Below, in pieces: positions 27,776 through 34,987 of a DNA stretch of 64,000 bases. The notes under the pieces are model-generated. The model was not told the DNA's origin, did no database searches, and was given only the letters and a program-made list of their open reading frames with translations. The position numbers and the translations under genes are program-made. This DNA is from Opitutus sp. ER46. GTDB taxonomy: Bacteria > Verrucomicrobiota > Verrucomicrobiia > Opitutales > Opitutaceae. The stretch is taken from NCBI RefSeq assembly GCF_003054705.1, contig NZ_QAYX01000023.1, positions 62,001 through 126,000 of the forward strand, given 5' to 3'. Position 1 is the stretch's first letter. The number at the start of each line of letters is the position of its first letter.

Positions 27776-28795
27776 TTAGAGAATCCACCGGCCGGATGCG
27801 AGAGTTGGGTGCTTGAGGTGTTGAAGCAGTTCGGCCCGCATACGCCGGGTGTCGCCGTAATAGGAGCAGCGGCCGATCGTGATGAAGTCGCAAGTGAGCG
27901 GTGAGGCGGTGGCCAAAACCGTCGACTGCCACTCGCAAAGTCGGGCGGCGGCATAGATCAATCGGAGCGGTAGTCGCCACGGTTTCGCTGTGTTCCACGT
28001 CACCGTACACTTATCCAGGAATTCCTGGAGCGTCTGTTTTCCTTCATCTCCCAGGTGGTAGATCCCGGAGACGCCGACCTGTATCGCGGCGTTCGAGGTC
28101 GCCCTAACGAAGTCGTCTTTTGAGATCAGGTGAATCCACGTAGGCTCTGTCCAGACCGCGAGCCAACGCGCCGTGTCGATCATCAAAACCCCACGCCCAT
28201 AGACCATTCCCGCACGGAGCGAGACCGCCTCGAATCCGTGCCGCTGGCCCGCTTCGAACAACATCCGCTCTTCTTCCAGACGCGTCCTCGCATGCACCGA
28301 CTCTGGCTTGCCGTCTAGGCGACCAGTGGCGGGTCGGTCTGGCGTGGTCTCGCCTTCCACGTGTGGAAAGCTGATCAGGAGGACCCGGCGGACACGCTGC
28401 TGGACCGCCGCCTCGATCAGATTCCGGAAATACTGCGTGTTTGTGACCGGCAGGAACCGTTCGGGCCGCGCCTTGAACAGGACGCCAGCGAAGTGAACCA
28501 CTGTATCTGCGCCGGCAAGTGCCTGCCCGAGCGATTCCGGTTGCGCCAAATCACACTTGAAGACTTTTGCCCGCTGATGCCGCCCGAGATCGTCGGCCAC
28601 GTCCCGCCGATGGATCAACAGCCGCAACTCCGCGCCTGTGTTTGCGAGCATGTGCCGCGCGAGCAGGTCGCCCAGATTGCCAGCAGCACCTGTAATCGCG
28701 ATGGTCGGCGCGCGAACTTCGCTTGGATCGTTTACGGTCACTTGGAGTCCATCTCGCTCACCATCATGACCCTCATGAATGCGCAGGCAGGCCAT
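27776..28795 (-). CDS. Atypical short-chain dehydrogenase / NAD-dependent epimerase
   Basis: 339 residues. The nucleotide-binding motif TIAITGAAGNLGDLLARHML near residues 30-49 is the GxxGxxG of extended/atypical SDRs, followed by the acidic strand end DLAQPESL and ADTVVHFAG. The catalytic YxxxK is not obvious, so it may be an NmrA-like NAD(P)-binding sensor rather than an active epimerase. Its start overlaps the end of the AbiEii-like gene by 23 bases; a GTG at the VTVNDPS segment is an alternative start. Co-transcription with the toxin-antitoxin pair looks likely but may be fortuitous. Confidence 0.75.
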   Translation of the reverse strand: MACLRIHEGHDGERDGLQVTVNDPSEVRAPTIAITGAAGNLGDLLARHMLANTGAELRLLIHRRDVADDLGRHQRAKVFKCDLAQPESLGQALAGADTVVHFAGVLFKARPERFLPVTNTQYFRNLIEAAVQQRVRRVLLISFPHVEGETTPDRPATGRLDGKPESVHARTRLEEERMLFEAGQRHGFEAVSLRAGMVYGRGVLMIDTARWLAVWTEPTWIHLISKDDFVRATSNAAIQVGVSGIYHLGDEGKQTLQEFLDKCTVTWNTAKPWRLPLRLIYAAARLCEWQSTVLATASPLTCDFITIGRCSYYGDTRRMRAELLQHLKHPTLASGRWIL

Positions 28796-29807
28796 TGACG
28801 CGTTGTTCAAACTCGCGCATGGCCGCCAGGATCTCAGAAAACTCGGGCACCTGCCCGAAAAACATCGGCCCGCGCATAGCGGCGAAGTCGGATTCCCAAG
28901 CCGGCAGCTGTTCAGCCGGCGGAACAAGGCGGAATCTGCCAGGCTTGTGCGTGGAATAATCCACCCACGAAAGACGGAAGAACACTTCTCGGTGCTCGGC
29001 GACTCGCGCAAAGAGGTTCATATCCGCGAGCGCTCGCTCGCCAACACCTGCACGCAGCAGGCACCATAGGTCGTAATAATGACGCGCCATGCGCAGCTTG
29101 CGCGGCTTGTCGGGAGGGCGGAAGGTCTCCTCGTGAAGCAGGCAGGCCTTCTCCCAAAACGTGCGTTCGGCTGAGAGCACCCGGACCGGCACGGCTGGCT
29201 CGCGACCCAGGGTGGGAAACTGCTCGAGTACGTAGGGCGTTAGAACCTTGGGCTCCGCCGGCCAATCGTCGGAGCGTGCGCCGAGTTCGATCTTCACTCG
29301 CGGGGGGATGTAGCCCGCAGAGTTCGGCGGGAACACCGAGGGATAGTGGAAAAGGAGGCACTGGCCATCCGCCATGTCCGGATCGACTTCAAGTTTCCAA
29401 CCGTCGGAACCGAGTGTTGTGTTGAGGCGCTTCTCCAGTGCTGGCTGAAGCGAGCCTTGCACCCATGTTCGCGCCGCAGTCATCAGGCTTTCGAGACGAG
29501 CGCGCCGCTGTTTTTTACTTGGCGCTTTGTCCGGAGAATTATCGCCACCGAAACCCAGCGGGGCTTTGTCGATGACGATGTCGATATCCTCCGAGAACCG
29601 CTGGATCACCCTCCATGCCTTCGAGAGCGAAGTGCCGCCCTTGAACGTGAGGTGTTCACCAATATCCGGCAGGGTGAACAGTTCGCGCAGAATCCAACAG
29701 ACCCAAAAGTCCTTCTCGACGCTGAATGCCTGGAGGCCCATTGCCTCGTCTACCTGCTGAAACGCGAGACGACGGCGCTCGGCTGGAATTTCGAGAAATG
29801 TGTTCAC
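28773..29807 (-). CDS. AbiEii/AbiGii-type nucleotidyltransferase toxin
   Basis: 344 residues. The nucleotidyltransferase hallmark GGTSLSK lies at 57-63 and the metal-binding acidic motif SEDIDIVID at 72-80, preceded by the family's FSVEKDFWV segment. A helical half with KIELGARSD and ERTFWEKACLLHEE follows, as in AbiEii relatives. These toxins transfer nucleotides, in known members to tRNA acceptor stems, and are bacteriostatic during phage infection. I chose the GTG giving VNTFLEIPAE because it overlaps the antitoxin stop as GTGA, the normal coupling in abiE operons. Confidence 0.87.
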   Translation of the reverse strand: MNTFLEIPAERRRLAFQQVDEAMGLQAFSVEKDFWVCWILRELFTLPDIGEHLTFKGGTSLSKAWRVIQRFSEDIDIVIDKAPLGFGGDNSPDKAPSKKQRRARLESLMTAARTWVQGSLQPALEKRLNTTLGSDGWKLEVDPDMADGQCLLFHYPSVFPPNSAGYIPPRVKIELGARSDDWPAEPKVLTPYVLEQFPTLGREPAVPVRVLSAERTFWEKACLLHEETFRPPDKPRKLRMARHYYDLWCLLRAGVGERALADMNLFARVAEHREVFFRLSWVDYSTHKPGRFRLVPPAEQLPAWESDFAAMRGPMFFGQVPEFSEILAAMREFEQRVNGLPAHS

Positions 29808-30433
29808 TGGGCGTCGGAAGTTTCGCCGTCGAGCGCGGGGCGTAGCAAATCCGCCATCCAAGCCGGAGCGTACACCAGGTCCTTGCGCAGCGTGGCGCGG
29901 TCCTGATCGTTCATCTGTCGGCGAACCGTGGCGAGCACGTGGGCGTCCACCTGTTCTCGTCCGAGATACCGCAGAGCTTGGATGATGGTGCCGCTCTTGC
30001 GACCGGCAGTGGCCATGTTGCGGGGCGTCGTGTGCTGGAGGATGATTTCACGTTTGCCGAATCTAACCTTTCGGGCCGGGCCATCAGTCATGAACACGAC
30101 ACGCGACGGCACCTGCTCAGAAAGCCCAAGCAGGTTGGCTGCGTAGGCTCCCGACGGTTGCAGCCGAATGGCGTCGCGAACCACCAACGCACGAGCAACA
30201 GCATCGGCGGACGGAGTGATGGTTCCCAAAATTGGGTCGTTCTGAGGGTAGTCATAGAGGCCGCGTCCGAGCTGACGGATCGTGCTTTCCGCTTTCAACC
30301 GATGCAGCGCCAGAGCCACCGCAGCCCGACTCCCTAAGTCGAGGAAATGCTTGGGCGTGAATACCCAACCCCTCCTATGGCCAAAGATTCGGCTACGAAC
30401 CGACGCATCAACAGATTGTAGCACTTCACTCAT
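29804..30433 (-). CDS. AbiEi-like antitoxin (DUF6088-type)
   Basis: 209 residues from the ATG giving MSEVLQSVDASVRSRIFGHR. The N-terminal winged helix (RGWVFTPKHFLDLGSRAAVA, then LHRLKAESTIRQLGRGLYDY) is the DNA-binding domain of the AbiEi family, and the C-terminal part is the toxin-neutralising domain. It should repress its own promoter and antagonise the following nucleotidyltransferase (type IV toxin-antitoxin logic). The gene is upstream of the toxin with a 4-base overlap. Confidence 0.82.
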   Translation of the reverse strand: MSEVLQSVDASVRSRIFGHRRGWVFTPKHFLDLGSRAAVALALHRLKAESTIRQLGRGLYDYPQNDPILGTITPSADAVARALVVRDAIRLQPSGAYAANLLGLSEQVPSRVVFMTDGPARKVRFGKREIILQHTTPRNMATAGRKSGTIIQALRYLGREQVDAHVLATVRRQMNDQDRATLRKDLVYAPAWMADLLRPALDGETSDAQ

Positions 30434-30627
30434 CGGAATTATGAAACAATAAATGGCCTTTTTTCGTTTCAAGCCAAGCCAATCATGCGGAGTTGGTTAG
30501 TTGTACCGCCGCCCAACCCGCAGAGTAGAGCATGCTCAGTTTAACGGAATCCGCCCTGTTCGCCTTGGTTCGCAAACGGCGGTTCTCGCGACCGTCTGTC
30601 CCAGACGTCCTGTAACCCCTATAAAGC

Positions 30628-30657
30628 AAAAACGCCTCCCGAGCAGTGGGAGGCGTT
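30628..30657 (-). terminator. Displaced chromosomal terminator of the tRNA-fMet gene
   Basis: AACGCCTCCC and GGGAGGCGTT form a strong stem around a GAGCAGT loop, with an A-run on the plus strand that is a T-run on the minus strand. It is nearly identical to the hairpin beside the intact tRNA at 60197-60227 and sits directly outside the left att repeat. It is best read as the terminator that followed the tRNA before the island inserted. Confidence 0.75.
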
Positions 30658-30659
30658 CT

Positions 30660-30687
30660 AAATTGGGTGCAGGGGTTGGATTTGAAC
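30660..30687. repeat. attL: left copy of the att core
   Basis: 28 bases identical to 60233-60260. They reproduce the 3' end of tRNA-fMet from the T-loop through the acceptor stem and CCA. The sequence diverges immediately inward (GCGCCCCTGCG), so the tRNA copy here is only a fragment. Confidence 0.93.
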
Positions 30688-31076
30688 GCGCCCCTGCGAT
30701 ATCGCAAGCTGTTGATTCATCGGATCCCAAAGACGACACCCCCACTCATAACTCACAACTGAACTCACAACTCGGTGGCGTCGATTGTCACATGCTGACC
30801 AAAGTTGTCGCTGCTTGGGCAACCCTCTCGCCATCAACTCGGGAGGCAATCAGTCGTCTACTACCTCCGCCTCTCAGGAGACCCGAGAGGGACGGGACAT
30901 TTCGCTATCCGGCTATTGTGCTTTCGGGCGGCAAGCAGGTTGTGCCAACAACGTTCGTTGACTGGTTCCCGAATGACGCTGCCGCCGAGGTCGGTTTTCG
31001 GAAGTTTCTGACCACGCGAGGATACAAAGTACTGGCAGTGCGTGTTGCCGAGCTAACCGAGGTAGAAATCGAGTGA
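30660..31076 (+). CDS. Detached C-terminal tail of the integrase (completed in the circular form)
   Basis: Reading through the att core in the same frame as the distal integrase gives KLGAGVGFE, then 129 further codons to a stop. The segment MLTKVVAAWATLSPSTREAI parallels the tail of the first integrase (LGPVIAKLVARWASLPEGSR). After excision this sequence would join the integrase gene at 60260 in frame, adding a tail ending LAVRVAELTEVEIE. In the integrated state it has no proper start of its own except an ATG at 30792. It converges with the kinase gene. No other gene is seen in the 687 bp between the AbiEi-like antitoxin and the kinase. Confidence 0.7.
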   Translation, partial: KLGAGVGFERAPAISQAVDSSDPKDDTPTHNSQLNSQLGGVDCHMLTKVVAAWATLSPSTREAISRLLPPPLRRPERDGTFRYPAIVLSGGKQVVPTTFVDWFPNDAAAEVGFRKFLTTRGYKVLAVRVAELTEVEIE

Positions 31077-31120
31077 ACTCCATTCAAGCGGTCTCAGGAG
31101 TCGCTTGGCTGACTTTGGTG

Positions 31121-32314
31121 TTATTGCATGTCCCCGATGGCCAAAACACCGTTCGTGTGGATCGCAGCCTCGAAGGCATCAACCAATTCCTCCACACTTT
31201 CATAACGCTCATTGGGGGCGCGCTGCGTCGCCCGTCGAATCAACGGCTGCAACGGTTTAGGTACGGACGTATCGTTGTAATAAGGAGGCCACCCAGGGCA
31301 CATCAACTCCCATACCAGAACGCCTAACGCGTGAATATCTGCACGGTGATCAATCACTGCACCCTCTCGTTGCTGTTCAGGAGCCGCGTAAGGGAATGTT
31401 CCACCGACTCTGGTCGTGAGCTTCTCTTGGCACGGGATAAACTTCCCCAAACTGAAATCAGCTATGACCCAGCGTCCATCCGGTAGCAGCAGGATGTTGC
31501 TTGGGTTAATGTCCCGGTGAATCACTGCGGGGTCGCTCCTGTGGAGCGCACTGACTGCGTCAAAGACGCTGCGCAATATGGATATTGCCTCCCTCGTTTC
31601 TAGCAGCGGTCGCTCTGCTTGTGAAGGACCGGGTCTTGCAGATAGCTGAATGTGATCCGCAAGAGACATCCGGGCCAACTCCATGACAAACCCGGGGAAC
31701 TCCTGCATCGTGTCCAAATTATCCTCAAAAATCGAGATGATGCCGGGGTGTTTCTGTGATTTCAGGAGGAGTATCTCGCGCCTGAATCTAGCTATTTGTC
31801 TCTCGGATGGGTGCTTGTCGGTAAGAATTATCTTAAGCGCGTAAGCTTTGCCGTCATGCGTATCTACGCAGGAGAATACTTTCCCACATGTTCCTGCTCC
31901 GATGGGATCAAGCAACTCATACCTACCAAAGGCCTTGGGAATTTTGACCGGCTCGGGGTCGAACAACGTCGGCTCAGATCGCCGTTTATACTGATCCATC
32001 AAAAGTTCCCCAGTAGCATCCAGCGCCGCCGGAGAATTGAACAGCTTCTTGAAGACCTTCTCACACATTGGTCCACCATGCCTCAAACCGACCCTGCTCA
32101 TATCAGGATCCAGAGCTGCGAAGTTCTCCAGTCTCATAAGTATCGAGCTGGTATTCCGACCAATCATCCGCGAAAGTTCATTTACATATTTCGTGGTCTC
32201 ACTTCTAGGAATATGCCGATTTTTTGAATAATAGTATAAAACAAGCATGCACTCCTGTTCGGACCACGTCCGACCGTACACACCAGAAACGTCCGTCGGT
32301 TGATTAGCATTCAT
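31121..32314 (-). CDS. Ser/Thr protein kinase with N-terminal restriction-associated domain
   Basis: 397 residues. Residues 16-75 (RTWSEQECMLVLYYYSKNRH, later LSRMIGRNTSSILMRLENFA and LDP) resemble the N-terminal helical domain found on many HNH-type restriction endonucleases. Residues 129-390 are a Hanks-type kinase: IGAGTCGKVF at 138-147, Lys 161 in YALKII, HRDINPSN at 266-273, DFS at 286-288 in place of DFG, and APEQ at 311-314. The usual catalytic-loop Lys is replaced by Asn (HRDIN), so activity may be altered. There is no membrane helix. A two-TM protein gene lies 25 bp upstream on the same strand. A phage-sensing or abortive-infection role is inferred. Confidence 0.85.
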   Translation of the reverse strand: MNANQPTDVSGVYGRTWSEQECMLVLYYYSKNRHIPRSETTKYVNELSRMIGRNTSSILMRLENFAALDPDMSRVGLRHGGPMCEKVFKKLFNSPAALDATGELLMDQYKRRSEPTLFDPEPVKIPKAFGRYELLDPIGAGTCGKVFSCVDTHDGKAYALKIILTDKHPSERQIARFRREILLLKSQKHPGIISIFEDNLDTMQEFPGFVMELARMSLADHIQLSARPGPSQAERPLLETREAISILRSVFDAVSALHRSDPAVIHRDINPSNILLLPDGRWVIADFSLGKFIPCQEKLTTRVGGTFPYAAPEQQREGAVIDHRADIHALGVLVWELMCPGWPPYYNDTSVPKPLQPLIRRATQRAPNERYESVEELVDAFEAAIHTNGVLAIGDMQ

Positions 32315-32339
32315 TCGGTTACGACGTTATATTTCCAAT

Positions 32340-33011
32340 TCAAACCGCTTCGAAGTCTTTGTAATATAGAGGAAAATCTTGGATTTCTCGATCATGGCTC
32401 AACCCAAACTCGATGCCTCGATTGGTCAGAAACACGAGCCCATTTCGGCCAAGCGTGACGAGGTCTTTCGCCACAAGCAGTCCGAGGCCAGAGACAAAGC
32501 TAGAATAGTCTAGAGAATTTACCGGAACAGTAAATCCCCATCTAGTATTCGAAGATAGGCCGCAGCTCTCCTTTTGATAGTGCCATAGAGATTTGAATAG
32601 TCTTTTCTGGTCTTCAGACAGGGACGCAAACCCTGGCCGCAGAATCGATCCCGCCCCATTTCTATTTTCAGTTTTCGTCGAATTGCGATCTTCAGTCTGT
32701 CGATTCTGAGAGCAATCATTGGTCTCCACCGGGTTTCTTTTAGCAACGGACTCGACCTCATCAGCGGCTAGAAAGCCTGTGCGAAGCTTCATCTCGACCC
32801 CATCTTTACCTGCCTTTAAATATTCGATAATCCCCGAAATCTGCGGGAGCAAGGCGATTATGAAGACAACTATAACCGGCCAATCGAACGATACTTTATG
32901 GAATAGATGTGCTATACCGAGTATAAATAGAATTATAAAGCCAGCATATTTTCGAATCGCATCCCCCATGCGCTCGATTTCCTTTTCGTACGGATCGGGC
33001 GACAATTTCAT
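32340..33011 (-). CDS. Two-TM membrane protein of unknown function
   Basis: 223 residues. Two membrane helices lie at about 24-38 (GFIILFILGIAHLF) and 44-64 (WPVIVVFIIALLPQISGI), followed by a polar linker with many Asn/Thr/Glu residues and a C-terminal globular region from about 125. The last part (LGLLVAKDLVTLGRNGLVFL, TNRGIEFGL) has the look of a winged helix. AT-rich codon use sets it apart from the core. It precedes the kinase gene on the same strand. A membrane effector or a scaffold for the kinase are both possible; I recognise no family. Confidence 0.7.
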   Translation of the reverse strand: MKLSPDPYEKEIERMGDAIRKYAGFIILFILGIAHLFHKVSFDWPVIVVFIIALLPQISGIIEYLKAGKDGVEMKLRTGFLAADEVESVAKRNPVETNDCSQNRQTEDRNSTKTENRNGAGSILRPGFASLSEDQKRLFKSLWHYQKESCGLSSNTRWGFTVPVNSLDYSSFVSGLGLLVAKDLVTLGRNGLVFLTNRGIEFGLSHDREIQDFPLYYKDFEAV

Positions 33012-33289
33012 TTTGAGGAGCGATTATCGGCTACGGCATCAGACGCGTGTAAGCCGAGTTGAAGATGGCCAAGAAATTGATGCCATTAGTTCACTGAATT
33101 GACAATTGAGATTGTACGCAGAATCGGAGTTTCGACTGGATTAATGTCATGCAGTTGCGGGACTAATAGTCCCTGCGCCCAAGCCCTGCCGCAGGGGGCG
33201 GGCTGGCCCTTAACAGTATGACTGACCTGCCCCCCTGAAACTGGAGTGGCGTGAGCGAGAAAGCCGGGTGAAAATGAACCTCACCCGAC

Positions 33290-33553
33290 ATGAAGAAGCA
33301 CCACACCGAGGAGCAGATCCTCGGGATCTTGAAGGAAGCCGAGATGGGCAAACCGTTGCCCGATCTTTTGCGTCAGCACGCGATCTCCAGCGGCACGTTC
33401 TATCGGTGGAAGAGCCGCTACGGCGGCCTGGAGCCGAGTCAGCTGCACCGCTTGAAGCAACTGGAGCGGGAAAACACGGAGCTGAAGAAGATCGTGGCCG
33501 ATCTGACCTTGGACGTGCGGATGCTCAAGGACGTGAACTCAAAAAACTGGTAG
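33290..33553 (+). CDS. IS3-family transposase OrfA
   Basis: 87 residues starting MKKHHTEEQILGILKEAEMG, a helix-turn-helix DNA-binding protein with a leucine-rich coiled coil at the C-terminus (LKQLERENTELKKIVADLTL). A run of six A at 33541-33546 lies just before its stop in NSKNW and is the expected -1 slippage site that yields the OrfAB transposase. Confidence 0.9.
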   Translation: MKKHHTEEQILGILKEAEMGKPLPDLLRQHAISSGTFYRWKSRYGGLEPSQLHRLKQLERENTELKKIVADLTLDVRMLKDVNSKNW

Positions 33554-34473
33554 AGCCCGCCACTCGTCGCGCTGCCGTGGATTACCTGCAGGAAAGTTAT
33601 CCGGTAAGCGGCGCCAGAGCGTGCGGGCTGCTGCGTTTGGCCGTGAGCAGCTACTACTACCAGTCACACGGCCGGCATGATGAAGAGCCAGTGCGAACCG
33701 CGCTGCGGCGCCATGCGGCGGTGCGCCGACGCTGGGGCTATCGACGGTTGCTGGTGTTGCTGCGCCGGGAAGGCATCGCTGACAATCACAAGCGGGTGTA
33801 TCGCCTCTACCGCGCAGAAGGGCTGCAAGTGCGGCAGCGCCGCCGGCGCAAGCAGCGGCTGGCCCGTGGCGTCGAAGCGGTCGCCGTGCCACAACGGCCG
33901 AACGAACGCTGGAGCCTGGACTTCGTCCACGACCGGCTGGCCAGCGGCCGCTCATTGCGCCTGCTCACCGTGCATGACGATTACACCCGCGAGTGCCTGT
34001 GGATCGAGGTCGACACGTCGTTGTCCGGGCCGCGGGTGACACGCGTGCTTGATTACCTGACCGAGCTGCGCGGCCGGCCCAGCAGCTTGCTCACCGACAA
34101 CGGACCGGAGTTTGCCGGCCTGGCGCTCGAGCGCTGGGCACATGACCGGCAAGTGCACCATCGCTTCATCACGCCGGGAAAGCCGTCCCAGAACGGCTAC
34201 ATCGAAAGCTTCAACGGCAAGCTGCGCGACGAATGCCTCAACGAAACCGAGTTCCTTTCCGTCAGTCATGCCCGCGATCTGCTCGAAGCGTTTCGCGAAG
34301 ACTATAACCACCAGCGCCCACACAGCTCGCTCGCGGATCTGACGCCAGCGGAGTTTGCGGCGAAAATCGCGCGAGCCCCCATGGGGGCTCCTGTGGACCT
34401 GATCAACCCTCCGCTTGCAGTCGAAACCTTAGTCAGTAAACCAACCTCAACCAATCCGGTTCTCTCGTTTTGA
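33541..34473 (+). CDS. IS3-family transposase OrfB (DDE domain, by -1 frameshift)
   Basis: About 310 residues in the -1 frame relative to OrfA, from KKLVEPATRRAAVDYLQESY. The integrase core shows the first Asp in RWSLDFVHDRL, the second in LLTDNGPEFAGL and the Glu in GYIESFNGKLRDECLN, 35 residues later as in DD(35)E enzymes. The frame is open well upstream of the shift point, but only the part from the A6 run is homologous. OrfAB made by frameshifting would be the active transposase. Confidence 0.9.
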   Translation, partial: KKLVEPATRRAAVDYLQESYPVSGARACGLLRLAVSSYYYQSHGRHDEEPVRTALRRHAAVRRRWGYRRLLVLLRREGIADNHKRVYRLYRAEGLQVRQRRRRKQRLARGVEAVAVPQRPNERWSLDFVHDRLASGRSLRLLTVHDDYTRECLWIEVDTSLSGPRVTRVLDYLTELRGRPSSLLTDNGPEFAGLALERWAHDRQVHHRFITPGKPSQNGYIESFNGKLRDECLNETEFLSVSHARDLLEAFREDYNHQRPHSSLADLTPAEFAAKIARAPMGAPVDLINPPLAVETLVSKPTSTNPVLSF

Positions 34474-34573
34474 CCCTCCAGCTTCGGGGGGCAGGTCATG
34501 ACCAAAAGCGACCATTCGAGTCGCTGAAAGAGCTGGGGCTGATCTGGGCCTTCACCGGGGGCTGCTCCAGGCA

Positions 34574-34987
34574 CTAGTCCTCCAGTACTCTATGAATTCG
34601 ACTGACAGTTCTGACTAGATTCCGGGCCGCCAAGTCATGCTCCCAGATGCGCACAACGGTCCACCCTCGCTTTCGGAGCGTCTTCGCAACCAACCTATCT
34701 CGTGTCTTGTTTCGCCCGAGCTTTCGCCGCCAGAATTCGCGATTGCTTACTGGCAGACTACAATGCTTGGGGCAGCCATGCCAGAAACAACCATCCACGA
34801 AAATGGCGACCTTTTTTGAGGGGAACGCGAAATCTGGCCTTCCGAATACCCGGTAGTGTCTACGCCATCCAATGATGCCCGATTTCCTAAAGGCGATTAC
34901 TAAGGCGATTTCCGTCGCCTTGTTTCCTCGCCCCCGAATGCGCGCCATCACCTCGGACCGTTTCTCGACTGTGAATACATCAGTCAC
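34574..34987 (-). CDS. vsr: Very short patch repair endonuclease (Vsr)
   Basis: 137 residues from a GTG that overlaps the AIPR gene stop as GTGA. Family motifs are KRSEVMARIRGRGNKATE at the N-terminus, GRPDFAFPSKKVAIFVDGCF with the catalytic Asp, and WHGCPKH with the zinc-binding His/Cys, then FWRRKLGRN and VRIWEHDL. Vsr nicks next to T:G mismatches created by deamination of 5-methylcytosine, and its genes normally travel with m5C methyltransferases. Here it is the last gene of the six-gene restriction-type operon; it could instead act as the system's nicking nuclease. Confidence 0.93.
   Translation of the reverse strand: MTDVFTVEKRSEVMARIRGRGNKATEIALVIAFRKSGIIGWRRHYRVFGRPDFAFPSKKVAIFVDGCFWHGCPKHCSLPVSNREFWRRKLGRNKTRDRLVAKTLRKRGWTVVRIWEHDLAARNLVRTVSRIHRVLED

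Larger units (their letters stand above)
33223..34498 (+). mobile_element. IS3-family insertion sequence (IS407-like), intact
   Basis: 1276 bp with terminal inverted repeats TGACCTGCCCCCC at both ends, followed by partially matching CTGGAG blocks, and a 4-bp target duplication TGAC on each side (33219-33222 and 34499-34502). It holds the usual orfA and orfB in overlapping frames. Its high GC content contrasts with the AT-richer DNA around it. Perfect target duplication and open frames suggest a recent insertion into the space between the two-TM gene and vsr. Confidence 0.9.

Noticed and set aside
30628-30700. A second tRNA-fMet gene at the left island end
   Set aside because: Only the 3' part is present; sequence leaves the tRNA directly after the T-loop region, so it is an att fragment.
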